Shown: positions 41,829 through 49,996 of the stretch, piece after piece
Numbering within the stretch: the stretch's first letter is position 1
Layout of the letters: each line of letters opens with the position of its first letter
Program-made: the position numbers and the translations under genes
The notes under the pieces: generated by a model
What the model saw: the letters and a program-made list of their open reading frames with translations, nothing else
Told to the model about the DNA's origin: nothing
Databases searched by the model: none
Source: Amycolatopsis saalfeldensis
GTDB lineage: Bacteria; Actinomycetota; Actinomycetes; Mycobacteriales; Pseudonocardiaceae
Direction: 5' to 3'
Assembly (NCBI RefSeq): GCF_900110575.1
Contig: NZ_FOEF01000024.1
Coordinates: 1 to 64,000, forward strand
DNA: 64,000 nucleotides

Positions 41829-42716
41829 ATGCGAATGTTCTTCCGGCGTAAGAACACCGGCGGGTCCGGCCGGCGGCAGGCCGAGCTCGTGCTCCGCGGC
41901 TCGTGGACGTCTGAGCTCTACGGCCGCGGCCCGGTCCGGGTGCCCGCCCACCCCGATGTCGACGCGTTCCTGGCGCAGCGGCCCATGCCGTCGGTCCGCC
42001 CGGGGGACGACGGCTTCGCGAAGTACGTGAATGGCAACGACGACTTGATGCGGGCGATGTGGTGCTACGTGCTCCTGCACCACCCGGATTCCGCCGTGCG
42101 CGGTGCGTGCCTGCGTTCACCGCGGCTGGTGACCGGTTTCGCGCTGATCCCGGACCGCGTCGCGGACCTGCTCCTGGATGAGGAGGTGGCGCAGGACGCG
42201 GCGGCGACCGTCTGGCGGCTGTCGGAGACCGGACTGCGGATAGTGCTGAACGTCGTGCTGTCCCGCGGTCTCGTGGCGTCGGGTTTCACGGCGGAGCAGA
42301 CCAAGAGCGCCCTCATCCTGTTGCGGCGCACCTGCCCGCCTGATCGCCTGGCCGCGCTCGAGGCCGGGCCGGCTGCGGAGCAGGAGGACACCTCGCTCGA
42401 TGTCTTCGGCACCGCGTCGCGTCTGGTCGACCTCTCTGCGGCCGTCGAGCGCGAGTACGACGCCCTCGACGAACGGCAGCGTGACCTCCGGCGCGACTGG
42501 CAGTACCTGGACCGCCTGGCATCCTCGGGCGAGGCGCCGGAGGCGGCGCTGGCCGGTCCGGTCGCGATCCGGCGGATCGGCCACCGGCTCAACGGCACGG
42601 GCGGGATCGCGCTCATGCGTGAGGTCGCCGCGTGCGCGGGAGATCTGAGCGCCCAACGGATGGCGGAACGCGACCTCAACCGGCGGTGGGACCGGATCGG
42701 TGACTGGATGGCCTGA
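41829..42716 (+). CDS. Hypothetical helical protein
   Basis: A 295-aa soluble protein with no recognised family. It is rich in amphipathic helices, some with HEAT-like repeats around ATVWRLSETGLRIVLNVVL and PDRVADLLLDEEVAQDA, and later a charged helical region (AVEREYDALDERQRDLRRDW). The N-terminus is basic. No signal peptide, membrane segment or catalytic motif. GGAGG at 41820 precedes the ATG at 41829. An ATG two codons later is also possible. Confidence 0.6.
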   Translation: MRMFFRRKNTGGSGRRQAELVLRGSWTSELYGRGPVRVPAHPDVDAFLAQRPMPSVRPGDDGFAKYVNGNDDLMRAMWCYVLLHHPDSAVRGACLRSPRLVTGFALIPDRVADLLLDEEVAQDAAATVWRLSETGLRIVLNVVLSRGLVASGFTAEQTKSALILLRRTCPPDRLAALEAGPAAEQEDTSLDVFGTASRLVDLSAAVEREYDALDERQRDLRRDWQYLDRLASSGEAPEAALAGPVAIRRIGHRLNGTGGIALMREVAACAGDLSAQRMAERDLNRRWDRIGDWMA

Positions 42717-42734
42717 GGCCGGCCGGGGAACCGC

Positions 42735-43442
42735 TCAGACCGCCGGAGCGGGAGGCGCCGGGGGCCGCCCGGCCGCGAGCCGTTCCGCCTGGGTCACGAC
42801 GGCGCCGCGCCATTCCGGCGGGACGAGGGCGAACACCCCGTCGTCCACGGCGCGCAGGGCTTCGTCGGCGACGAGCGCCGGGTCGGCCCCCTCGGCCGAC
42901 ATCCCGGTGGCGACCAGGGCCGGGCAGATCATGCTGATCCGCACCGCGCTGCCCTCCAGCGCCATGGCCGCGTGCTGGACGACGGCGGCGACGGCGTGCT
43001 TCGACGGGCCGTACGCGCCACCGCCGGGGAACACCGCGAGCCCGGCCAGCGACGCGGTGACCAGCACGTGCGCCGGCTCACCGGAGCCGAGCAGTCCGGG
43101 CACGAAGGCGCGGAGCCCGTTGACCACCCCCGCGACGTTGATCGCGAACACCCGGTCCCACTCGGCGGCCGGCACCTCCCACGGCGCGCCCAGCGACGGT
43201 CCCACCACGCCCGCGTTGAGGCAGACCAGACGGGCTTCGCCGGCCGCCGCGGCCAGTGCGGTCATCGCGTCCGGGTCCGCGACGTCGGCCGGAACCGCCC
43301 GCGCGCCCAGCGGGTTCGCGGCCGCGGCGAGGGCGTCCTCGTTGATGTCGGCCAGGATCAGCCCGGCGCCGCGGTCGTGCAGCGCCCGGGCCAGCGCCCG
43401 TCCGATCCCGCTCGCCGCGCCGGTCACCACTGCTGTCGTCAA
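42735..43442 (-). CDS. Short-chain dehydrogenase/reductase
   Basis: A 235-aa classical SDR. The NAD(P) glycine motif TGAASGIG (7-14), NAGVVG (76-81), and catalytic S131, Y144 and K148 (YGPSK) are all visible. The TTG at 43442 is chosen because GGGAGAA lies just upstream and because the first codons match the family (TTAVVTGAASGIG). ADIN after strand 2 suggests NAD rather than NADP preference. Substrate unknown. Confidence 0.9.
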   Translation of the reverse strand: MTTAVVTGAASGIGRALARALHDRGAGLILADINEDALAAAANPLGARAVPADVADPDAMTALAAAAGEARLVCLNAGVVGPSLGAPWEVPAAEWDRVFAINVAGVVNGLRAFVPGLLGSGEPAHVLVTASLAGLAVFPGGGAYGPSKHAVAAVVQHAAMALEGSAVRISMICPALVATGMSAEGADPALVADEALRAVDDGVFALVPPEWRGAVVTQAERLAAGRPPAPPAPAV

Positions 43443-43651
43443 GGAGTTCTCCCGGGGTCGGCGGTCCACGAGCTTCCAGTGTCGCAGCCGGAGGATCAGC
43501 CGGTGATCGGCACCGCGGCCGTGGCGGACCACGGCGAACCCGTCTTCCGAGTGCCGGATCGGCGCCTGCGTCATTCGGCGGTGCCCGCCGGCCGGATTTC
43601 CCGGTTTCGTTGGTAGCGCTGGTTTTCGCCTCGTGAAGGGCGGCTTGCCCG

Positions 43652-44389
43652 GTGACGGGAACAGGCTCGCCCGGCGGGCGGCTGCTCGAAGCCGTCGCCG
43701 GGATCGCGGACACTCTCGGCGACGGCTTCGAGGTCGCCGGCTTCCTGCGGGAGCTGGTGCGCCGGTGCGTCGAGATCCTCGACGTCGACGCCGCCGGCGT
43801 GCTGCTGCCCGGAGAACCCGGGTGGCCACCCGTGGTCGTGGGCACCGACGAGCGGGCGCGGCGGCTGGAAATGCTCGAGCTGCGCTCCGGCGAAGGCCCT
43901 TGTGTCACGGCTTTCCGCACCGGCGCCCCCGTCCGCCTGCGGACCGGGCCGGGGCCGGTGACGCGGTGGCCGGTCTTCGCAGCCGCGGCCGCGAAGGCCC
44001 GGTTCACCGCGGTCGACGCCGTGCCGATGCGGCTTCGCGGCGACGTCATCGGGGCACTCGGCCTGTTCCACGCCGGCGGCGGCCCGCTGCCGGCGGACCG
44101 GCGCCGGATCGCGCGCACCATCGCCGGCATCGCCACGATCGGGCTCCTTCAGCAGCGCGCCATCAGCCGCAAGGCGACGCTGGCGGCGCAGCTGGAGGAC
44201 ACGCTCAGCACGCGCGTGGTGGTGGAGCAGGCCAAGGGTTTCCTCGCCGAACGGCTCGGCGTCGACGTGGCCACCGCGTTCGCGATCATGCGCCGCTACG
44301 CGCGCAGCCGTGGCGTCGAACTCGGCACCGTCGCGCGTTCGGTGATCGAGGGGCGCAAGAGCGCGGAGGAGCTGTCCGGCCTGGGATGA
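43652..44389 (+). CDS. GAF-ANTAR regulatory protein
   Basis: A 245-aa predicted signal-dependent antiterminator. Residues 20-160 form a GAF sensor domain (EILDVDAAGVLLPG, LELRSGEGPCVTAFRTGAPV, FTAVDAVPMRLRG), and residues 180-240 an ANTAR domain (STRVVVEQAKGFLAERLGVD, AFAIMRRYARSRG). Such proteins in actinobacteria sense small molecules or redox state and act on nascent RNA. Second ANTAR protein within 3.4 kb of the one at 40328. Starts with GTG at 43652. Confidence 0.88.
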   Translation: MTGTGSPGGRLLEAVAGIADTLGDGFEVAGFLRELVRRCVEILDVDAAGVLLPGEPGWPPVVVGTDERARRLEMLELRSGEGPCVTAFRTGAPVRLRTGPGPVTRWPVFAAAAAKARFTAVDAVPMRLRGDVIGALGLFHAGGGPLPADRRRIARTIAGIATIGLLQQRAISRKATLAAQLEDTLSTRVVVEQAKGFLAERLGVDVATAFAIMRRYARSRGVELGTVARSVIEGRKSAEELSGLG

Positions 44390-44398
44390 GCGGGCCGG

Positions 44399-44878
44399 TC
44401 AGTGGTCCGCGTTCTCCGAGCGCAGCATCCACGCCTTCTCCTCGAGCCCCTGGATCACGGCGTGCAGGAGGTCGGCCGTGGTGGGGTCTTCGGCGTCCAC
44501 GGCGTCGTGCACGGTACGGACGCCCTCGACGGCGTTGACCACCAGCTCGGTCATCGTGGTGAGCACCGTGGGCACCCGCTGCTCGCCCGCGGGGAGGTCG
44601 CCGATCTGCCGGCTCGCGTCGACGGTGCCGGGGCGGCCGTCCGGGGTGGCGTGCAGCGCGCGCATCCGCTCGGCCACGTCGTCGGCGAACCCGCTCACCG
44701 TGTCCACGACCTCGTCCAGCAGGAGGTGGACGCTGCGGAAGCCCGCGCCCGTGACGTTCCAGTGGGCGTTCTTCGCCTGCAGCTGCAGCGCGATCAGGTC
44801 CACGAGCACCTGCTGCAGCGCCGTGCTCAACGCCGCCGAGGCGACGAACCCGGTGGTGGCGGTCTGGGTCTTGGTCAT
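44399..44878 (-). CDS. dps: Dps family DNA-binding ferritin-like protein
   Basis: A 159-aa Dps subunit. The intersubunit ferroxidase residues are H39 (in NAHWNVTG) and H51 (in FRSVHLLLDEVVD), with acidic partners in FADDVAERM. Dps dodecamers oxidise and store iron using peroxide and shield DNA. There is no basic N-terminal extension, so DNA binding may be weak. The promoter contains a palindrome identical in core to that of the divergent fur gene. The start ATG at 44878 has GAGGAGCAGG upstream. Confidence 0.92.
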   Translation of the reverse strand: MTKTQTATTGFVASAALSTALQQVLVDLIALQLQAKNAHWNVTGAGFRSVHLLLDEVVDTVSGFADDVAERMRALHATPDGRPGTVDASRQIGDLPAGEQRVPTVLTTMTELVVNAVEGVRTVHDAVDAEDPTTADLLHAVIQGLEEKAWMLRSENADH

Positions 44879-44930
44879 GTCCTGCTCCTCTCGAGGGTCC
44901 TTCCGGTGCCCGCTGGTGGGTACGACCACC

Positions 44931-44959
44931 GTTGTAGTCCCTAGATTTGACTCAGTCAA
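44931..44959 (-). promoter_or_regulatory. dps promoter with Fur-type operator on the -35 box
   Basis: On the minus strand TTGACT (44959-44954) and TACAAC (44936-44931) form a good promoter with a 17-bp spacer. The -35 is part of the palindrome TTGACTgAGTCAA (44947-44959, read on this strand). The same 13-bp sequence is found at the fur promoter, so Fur binding there would block polymerase. Confidence 0.8.
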
Positions 44960-45067
44960 TTCTCGTAATGATTCAAGAGTGGCCGATTTTCGGGAAGTTC
45001 GCGCTGGTCAGGGGCATGGTGCCGGATCGCGGTGGCGAGGCCGGGTGTGAGCTGTTCCTCTCCACCT

Positions 45068-45095
45068 TTGACTGAGTCAAGTCTGGCGGTATCCT
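45068..45095 (+). promoter_or_regulatory. fur promoter with Fur-type operator on the -35 box
   Basis: TTGACT (45068-45073) and TATCCT (45090-45095), spacer 16 bp, place transcription start at about the ATG (45103), giving a leaderless message. The palindrome TTGACTgAGTCAA (45068-45080) covers the -35, as at dps. Confidence 0.8.
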
Positions 45096-45102
45096 CGCGG
45101 CC

Positions 45103-45552
45103 ATGGAGGACTCGGGCTCGCAGGACTTCGGCGCCCGGCTTCGGGAGCGGGGGCTGCGCAACACCCCGCACCGTCGCGCGGTGCTGGAGGCTGCCGGGCG
45201 GCGGCCGCATCTGACGGCGGCCGAGATCGCGGCGTCGCTGGACGACCGGGGTGACGGCGCGCGCGCCGGCGCCGGCCTGTCGCGCCAGGGGCTCTACAAC
45301 GTGCTCGACGACCTCGTCGCGGCCGGGCTGCTGCGTTCGGTGGAGCCGGCGGGCTCGCCCGCGCGGTTCGAACTGGAGACCCACGACAATCACCACCACC
45401 TGGTCTGCCGCGAGTGCGGCCGGATGCAGGACGTGCCGTGCGCGGTCGGCGCCGCGCCGTGCCTCGATCCCCTTGAAGCGCCCGGTTTCCGGGTCGAGCA
45501 GGCCGAGGTGACGTGGTGGGGCGTGTGCGCGGAGTGCGCGGCCGCCTCCTGA
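45103..45552 (+). CDS. Fur family transcriptional regulator
   Basis: A 149-aa Fur-family repressor. Residues 15-85 are the winged helix (AAEIAASLDDRG, LSRQGLYNVLDDLVAAGLL); HDNHHHLVCRECG (94-106) is the regulatory metal site. C102/C105 and C142/C145 (VCAEC) make the structural Cys4 zinc site. It resembles the PerR/FurA peroxide or iron sensors associated with oxidative-stress genes. Because identical operators lie in front of dps and itself, it almost certainly represses both. Start ATG at 45103, probably leaderless. Confidence 0.93.
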   Translation: MEDSGSQDFGARLRERGLRNTPHRRAVLEAAGRRPHLTAAEIAASLDDRGDGARAGAGLSRQGLYNVLDDLVAAGLLRSVEPAGSPARFELETHDNHHHLVCRECGRMQDVPCAVGAAPCLDPLEAPGFRVEQAEVTWWGVCAECAAAS

Positions 45553-45560
45553 GCGCTCTC

Positions 45561-45595
45561 TTGAACCTCCCCAAGTTTGTGTTACCTTAGGTAAC
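45561..45595 (+). promoter_or_regulatory. Promoter and palindrome upstream of the diiron oxygenase
   Basis: TTGAAC (45561-45566) and TACCTT (45583-45588) fit a promoter with a 16-bp spacer. A 15-bp palindrome GTTACCT-T-AGGTAAC (45581-45595) overlaps the -10. GTAAC recurs at 45607. No regulator gene is directly adjacent except fur just upstream, and the sequence differs from the Fur palindromes, so another protein probably binds. Confidence 0.7.
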
Positions 45596-45640
45596 AGTAA
45601 ACCGGAGTAACGGTAAGTACGTCCGTCAGGGGAGCCAGCC

Positions 45641-46558
45641 ATGACCAGCGTCGACACCCAGCATCGAGCCGGCGAGCCGCCGTCCGGCCGCGAGGAGATG
45701 GCCCGGCGCCTGCTCGACTCGTCGGCGACGCTGTCCTACGACCCGGCCACCGAGGTCGACTGGGAGACGCCGCTGGACGTCGGCTGCCACGGCGCGAGCC
45801 CCGAGTGGAGCACCCTCTACGGCACCGATTACTGGGCCGGGCTGACCGAGGAGCAGCGCCGGGAGCTGACCCGCCAGGAGGCGGCGTCGGTGGCGAGCAC
45901 CGGGATCTGGTTCGAGATGATCCTGCAGCAGATGATCCTGCGGGACTTCTACGCGAAGGACCCGACCGACCCGGCGTTCCAGTGGGCGCTGACCGAGATC
46001 GCCGACGAATGCCGTCACTCCATCATGTTCGCGCGCGGCGCGGAGAAGCTGCGGGCGCCCGCGTACCGTCCGCGCCGTTTCGTGGTCGAAGCCGGGCGGG
46101 TGTTCAAGGCCGTCGCCTTCGGCGAAGCGGCGTACGCGGCGATCCTGGTCGCCGAAGAAGTCCTCGACGTGATGCAGCGGGACTGGATGCGGGACGAGCG
46201 GGTGGTGCCGTTCGTCCGCACGATCAACAACATCCACGTCGTCGAGGAATCGCGGCACATGAAGTTCGCCCGCGAGGAGACCCGCGAGCGGCTCAAGGGC
46301 GCGGGCTGGGTCCGCCGTCAGTTCACCGCACTGGTGGTGGCCATCGCCTCGTACGTGATCGTGGGCAGCATGGTGAACCGCGACGTCTACGCCAACGCCG
46401 GGCTGGACGCCAAGCGCGCGATCCCCGCGGCGAAGGCCAACGAGCACCACAAGGCGATGATGCGCTCCAGCTGCGCCGGGCTGATGGAGTTCCTCGGCTC
46501 GGCCGGACTGCTCACCAAGCCCGCGACCTGGTTCTACCAGCGCGCGAACCTGATCTGA
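45641..46558 (+). CDS. AurF-like diiron oxygenase
   Basis: A 305-aa ferritin-like diiron protein of the p-aminobenzoate N-oxygenase AurF family (PF11583). Metal ligands can be assigned by spacing to AurF: E123 and H126 (in ADECRHS), E172 (in AEEVLD), H199, E203 and H206 (in HVVEESRHMKF), and probably E92. AurF-like enzymes oxidise arylamines to nitroso or nitro compounds; many actinobacterial relatives have unknown substrates. The C-terminal half has a hydrophobic stretch (ALVVAIASYVIVGSMV). Only 3 bp separate it from a ferredoxin-reductase gene that could be its electron donor. Confidence 0.9.
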   Translation: MTSVDTQHRAGEPPSGREEMARRLLDSSATLSYDPATEVDWETPLDVGCHGASPEWSTLYGTDYWAGLTEEQRRELTRQEAASVASTGIWFEMILQQMILRDFYAKDPTDPAFQWALTEIADECRHSIMFARGAEKLRAPAYRPRRFVVEAGRVFKAVAFGEAAYAAILVAEEVLDVMQRDWMRDERVVPFVRTINNIHVVEESRHMKFAREETRERLKGAGWVRRQFTALVVAIASYVIVGSMVNRDVYANAGLDAKRAIPAAKANEHHKAMMRSSCAGLMEFLGSAGLLTKPATWFYQRANLI

Positions 46559-46561
46559 GCC

Positions 46562-48061
46562 ATGGCCTTCGCGATCACGCAGACCTGCTGCAACGACGCC
46601 TCGTGCGTCGCGGTGTGCCCGGTCAACTGCATCCACCCGACGCCGGACGAGCCCGACTTCGGCCGCACCGACCTGCTCTACGTCGACCCGCGCGCCTGCA
46701 TTGACTGCGGCGCCTGCGCCGACGCGTGCCCGGTCGACGCGATCTTCCCGGTGGACAGCCTGACCGCGCCGCTGAAGGCCTACGCCGGGGTGAACGCCGC
46801 GTACTACGCTGATCGCGAGGCCGCTGAATCCACTGTGGACCCGGCGCCGAACTTCCACGCCTGGGGCCCGCCGGTGTTCAACCGCGACCTCCCGAGCGAC
46901 TTCGCCCCGTTGGACGTCGCCGTGGTCGGCACCGGCCCGGCGGGCATGTACGCGGTCGAGGATCTGTTGCTGCACACCAATTCCCGGGTCACGCTGATCG
47001 ACCGGCTGCCGGTCGCGGGCGGGCTCGTGCGTTACGGCGTGGCGCCCGACCACCCGTCGACGAAGAAGATCGGCGACACCTTCGCGCGCTTCCACAGCCA
47101 CCCGCGGCTCCGGCTGCGCCTGGGCGTCGAGGTGGGCCGGGACGTCACCGTGGCGGAACTGGCCGCGCGGCACGACGCGGTGATCTACGCGGTCGGCGCC
47201 TCGGCCGCCCGCTCGCTCGGCATCGCCGGCGAGGACTTGCCTGGCAGCGTCGCCGCCACCACGGTGGTGCGCTGGTACAACGGCCATCCCGACGTCGCGG
47301 CCGATGTGCTCGATCTGTCGGACGAGCGGGTTGTGCTGGTGGGCAACGGAAACGTCGCGCTGGACGTGGCCAGGATCCTGACCGCCGACCCGGCCTCGCT
47401 GGCGGGCACCTCGATCTCGCCGTCCGCCTTGGCGCGGTTGAAGACGAGCAAGGTGCGGGAGGTCGTGCTGCTCGCGCGCCGCGGGCCGGAAGCCGCCGCG
47501 TACACCCGGCCCGAGCTGCTCGCGCTGACCGGGCAGGACGAGGTCGAGCTGGTGGTCGACGCGCACGACCCGCGCACCGGCGAGGCCATCGACGCCGCGG
47601 CGGCCGCCGACAAGGCGAGCCTGCTCCAGGGCGTGGCCAGGGAGACCGTCGACTGGTCGGCGCCGCCCGCGCACGGGAAGCGCCGCATCGTGTTCCGGTT
47701 CCACTCCGCACCACTGGAGATCCTCGGCGACGCGCAGGTCCGCGGGATCCGGGTCACCGCGGCCGTCGGCGATGAGGAGATCGCCGCCGGGCAGGTCGTC
47801 CGCGCCGTCGGCTACCGCGGGATTCCGTTGGCGGGCCTGCCTTTCGACGAAGCCACCGGCACCATCCCGAACTCCGCCGGCCGCGTCGAAGGACAGCCGG
47901 GCGCCTACGTCGTCGGCTGGATCAAGCGCGGCCCCAGCGGCGGGATCGGCGCCAACAAGGCCTGCGCCGCCGAAACCGTCGCCACACTCCTGGCCGACGC
48001 CGTCGACGGCCGGATCTCCCGTCGTCCGCCGGGTTTGCTTTCGCGGCTGCGCCGTCGCTGA
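46562..48061 (+). CDS. Ferredoxin-fused FAD ferredoxin--NADP reductase (FprB-like)
   Basis: A 499-aa fusion. Residues 1-65 are a 7Fe/8Fe ferredoxin: cysteines in CCNDASCVAVCPVNC (9-23) and CIDCGACADACPVDA (46-60). After a linker comes an adrenodoxin-reductase-type NADPH:ferredoxin reductase, with the FAD motif GTGPAGMYA (near residue 123), RYGVAPDHPSTKK, and the NADP-binding VGNGNVALDVAR (near residue 262). The C-terminal FAD motif is GWIKRGPSGGIGANK. It can pass electrons from NADPH through its own ferredoxin to a partner. Being 3 bp downstream of the AurF-like gene makes that the probable partner. Confidence 0.92.
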   Translation: MAFAITQTCCNDASCVAVCPVNCIHPTPDEPDFGRTDLLYVDPRACIDCGACADACPVDAIFPVDSLTAPLKAYAGVNAAYYADREAAESTVDPAPNFHAWGPPVFNRDLPSDFAPLDVAVVGTGPAGMYAVEDLLLHTNSRVTLIDRLPVAGGLVRYGVAPDHPSTKKIGDTFARFHSHPRLRLRLGVEVGRDVTVAELAARHDAVIYAVGASAARSLGIAGEDLPGSVAATTVVRWYNGHPDVAADVLDLSDERVVLVGNGNVALDVARILTADPASLAGTSISPSALARLKTSKVREVVLLARRGPEAAAYTRPELLALTGQDEVELVVDAHDPRTGEAIDAAAAADKASLLQGVARETVDWSAPPAHGKRRIVFRFHSAPLEILGDAQVRGIRVTAAVGDEEIAAGQVVRAVGYRGIPLAGLPFDEATGTIPNSAGRVEGQPGAYVVGWIKRGPSGGIGANKACAAETVATLLADAVDGRISRRPPGLLSRLRRR

Positions 48062-48066
48062 CGGTG

Positions 48067-48999
48067 CTAGCGACTACGACGCCGAGCCGGGCCCGCGCCG
48101 GCGAAGCAGACGGCGGCGAGGACCACCGCGCAGCCGATCAGCTGTAACACGCTGGGCTTCTCGCCGAGGAGCACGATGCCGAACAGCACCGCGCCGATCG
48201 GCTGCAGCAGCATCAGCGTCGCGCCGAGGGTGGCGGTCATCCTCGGCAGCGCGGCGGCGATGAGCAGCCAGCCGATGAGCTGGCCAACGACGGCGAGGCA
48301 GGCCAGCCAGCCGAGCGCGGGCCAGCCGGGCGCCAGGTCGAGCCGGTGGAACGGCAGGCCCAGCGCCACCGCGACGGTGCCGGCCGAGAGCGTCGCCAGC
48401 AGCAGCGTCCGCACCTGGGTGCCGGGGCTGCTGCTGAGCCGGATCAGCAGCAGGTACGCGGCGTAGCCGGCGCCGGCGACCAGCGCTGCGACCGCGCCGG
48501 TCAGCGGGTCCGCGCCGATCGCCGTGGTGCCGATGAAGCCGCCGGCCAGCACGATGCCGCCGAGCAGCACCGGTGCGGTGAGCAGGAACCGGCGTCCCGG
48601 GCGCTCGGCGAGGAACGCGAACGCCAGCGCCGGCACGATGATCACCTGGACGGCCAGCAGCACCGTCGCGATCCCGGCGCCGACCCGGGGGATCGCCTCG
48701 CCCCACAGCACGAAGTCCAGGCCGAGGCCGCCGCCGGCCAGCAGCGGCAGCACGATCTTGGGCCGCGCGCCGGCCCGCCGCCACTCCCACCGGGCGAGCA
48801 CGGCCAGCAGCGGCAGCGAGAACAGGCAGCGCCAGAACGCGCTGGTGGCCCCGCTGGTCCCGGACTCCTTGATGAACACCGAGGACAACGCGATGCACAG
48901 CCCGCCGGCGGCGGCGAGCAGCCGCGGGTCGAACCGGTCGGTGAGCGCGGAAATCGGGCCGGTCGCGCGCGGGCGGGACGGCAGGCTGGTCGTGGTCAC
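48067..48999 (-). CDS. EamA (DMT superfamily) transporter
   Basis: A 310-aa transporter with two EamA repeats (SAFWRCLFSLPLLAVLARW in the first, ATLGATLMLLQPIGAVLFG in the second) and ten membrane helices. Divergent from a LysR regulator, as with the EamA gene at 19999. The GTG at 48999 is assumed as the start, but the GGAGG immediately before it is closer than usual, so the true start may be a few codons on. It stops 5 bp from the convergent reductase gene. Confidence 0.88.
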   Translation of the reverse strand: MTTTSLPSRPRATGPISALTDRFDPRLLAAAGGLCIALSSVFIKESGTSGATSAFWRCLFSLPLLAVLARWEWRRAGARPKIVLPLLAGGGLGLDFVLWGEAIPRVGAGIATVLLAVQVIIVPALAFAFLAERPGRRFLLTAPVLLGGIVLAGGFIGTTAIGADPLTGAVAALVAGAGYAAYLLLIRLSSSPGTQVRTLLLATLSAGTVAVALGLPFHRLDLAPGWPALGWLACLAVVGQLIGWLLIAAALPRMTATLGATLMLLQPIGAVLFGIVLLGEKPSVLQLIGCAVVLAAVCFAGAGPARRRSR

Positions 49000-49056
49000 C
49001 CCTCCAGCCTGGGGGTCGTGACTGTCAAGGACAAGCGAATGTTCCTCAGCGAAATT

Positions 49057-49073
49057 CGGTAGCATCACTACCG
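49057..49073. promoter_or_regulatory. Palindrome at the LysR start
   Basis: CGGTAG (49057-49062) and CTACCG (49068-49073) form an inverted repeat with a 5-bp centre, ending on the first base of the GTG start. TAGCAT (49060-49065) can serve as -10, so the LysR message would be leaderless. A plausible autoregulatory site. Confidence 0.55.
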
Positions 49074-49996
49074 TGTTCAGTGTGGATCGGATGCGTGCCC
49101 TGCACGCCGTCGCCCAGCACGGCTCGGTCGCCGCGGCGGCCGCGGCGCTGCACGTCACGCCCTCGGGCGTCTCGCAGCAGCTCGCGAAGCTCCAGCGCGA
49201 GGCCGGGCAGGAACTGCTGGAGCCACGCGGCCGCGGTGTCCGGCTGACCCGCGCCGGCCGGGTGCTGGCCGCGCACGCGGAGAAGGTGCTGGCCCAGCTC
49301 GCCCAGGCGCGCTCGGACCTGGAGCTGCTGCGCGAGGACGTGCTCGGGCCGTTGCGGATCGGCGCGATCCCGACCACGGTGCACGCGCTGCTGCCGCCGG
49401 CCCTGGCCACACTCGCCGCCCAGCACCCGCGCCTGGAGGTGACGCTGCGCGAAGGCGAGGCGGAGCAGACGATGCCGCAGGTGCTGGCGGGCGACCTGGA
49501 CCTCGCTGTGCTGGAGAGCTGGGCGGACCGGCCGACCGTGCTGCCGCCGGGCACCGCCCAGATCACGCTGTTCTCCGACGTCGCGGACCTCGTGCTGCCC
49601 GCCGGGCACCGGCTCGCGCACCGCCGCGCGGTCGACCTGGCCGAGGTCGACGACGTGCCGTGGATCGGCTGGACCGCGGGCTCCGGCTGTTACGACTGGC
49701 TGGTGCAGGTCCTGCGCAAGCAGGGCCTCGACCCGCGGATCAGCTGCACCGTCGGCGGCTACCCGACGCAGCTCGCGCTGGTCGCGGGCAACGCCGGGGC
49801 CGCGCTCGTGCCGCGGCTGGCGCGCGAGTCCGTGCCCGAGGGCGCCCGCGTCCTCACCACCCGCCCCGCGCTGGTGCGCACGATCCTCGCGGTCTGCCGC
49901 GCGGGTGAAGAGGACCACGGCGGTGTCCGGGCGGCACTGGACGCCTTGCGCGCCGCCTCCGCCCGGTTCGAAGGCGCCGTATCACCGGGCCGGTGA
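49073..49996 (+). CDS. LysR family transcriptional regulator
   Basis: A 307-aa LysR regulator. The helix-turn-helix is HGSVAAAAAALHVTPSGVSQ (residues 16-35). The rest is the effector domain with PHRRAVDLAEVDDVPWIGW-type sequence (here RRAVDLAEVDDVPWIGW) between its lobes. GTG start at 49073 with a palindrome on its promoter. Divergent from EamA. The 3' end overlaps the convergent DUF6545 gene by 15 bp. Confidence 0.9.
   Translation: MFSVDRMRALHAVAQHGSVAAAAAALHVTPSGVSQQLAKLQREAGQELLEPRGRGVRLTRAGRVLAAHAEKVLAQLAQARSDLELLREDVLGPLRIGAIPTTVHALLPPALATLAAQHPRLEVTLREGEAEQTMPQVLAGDLDLAVLESWADRPTVLPPGTAQITLFSDVADLVLPAGHRLAHRRAVDLAEVDDVPWIGWTAGSGCYDWLVQVLRKQGLDPRISCTVGGYPTQLALVAGNAGAALVPRLARESVPEGARVLTTRPALVRTILAVCRAGEEDHGGVRAALDALRAASARFEGAVSPGR

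Noticed and set aside
45581..45595. DtxR/IdeR iron box upstream of the AurF-like gene
   Set aside because: GTTACCTTAGGTAAC shares only a half with the 19-bp iron-box consensus; kept as an unassigned palindrome.
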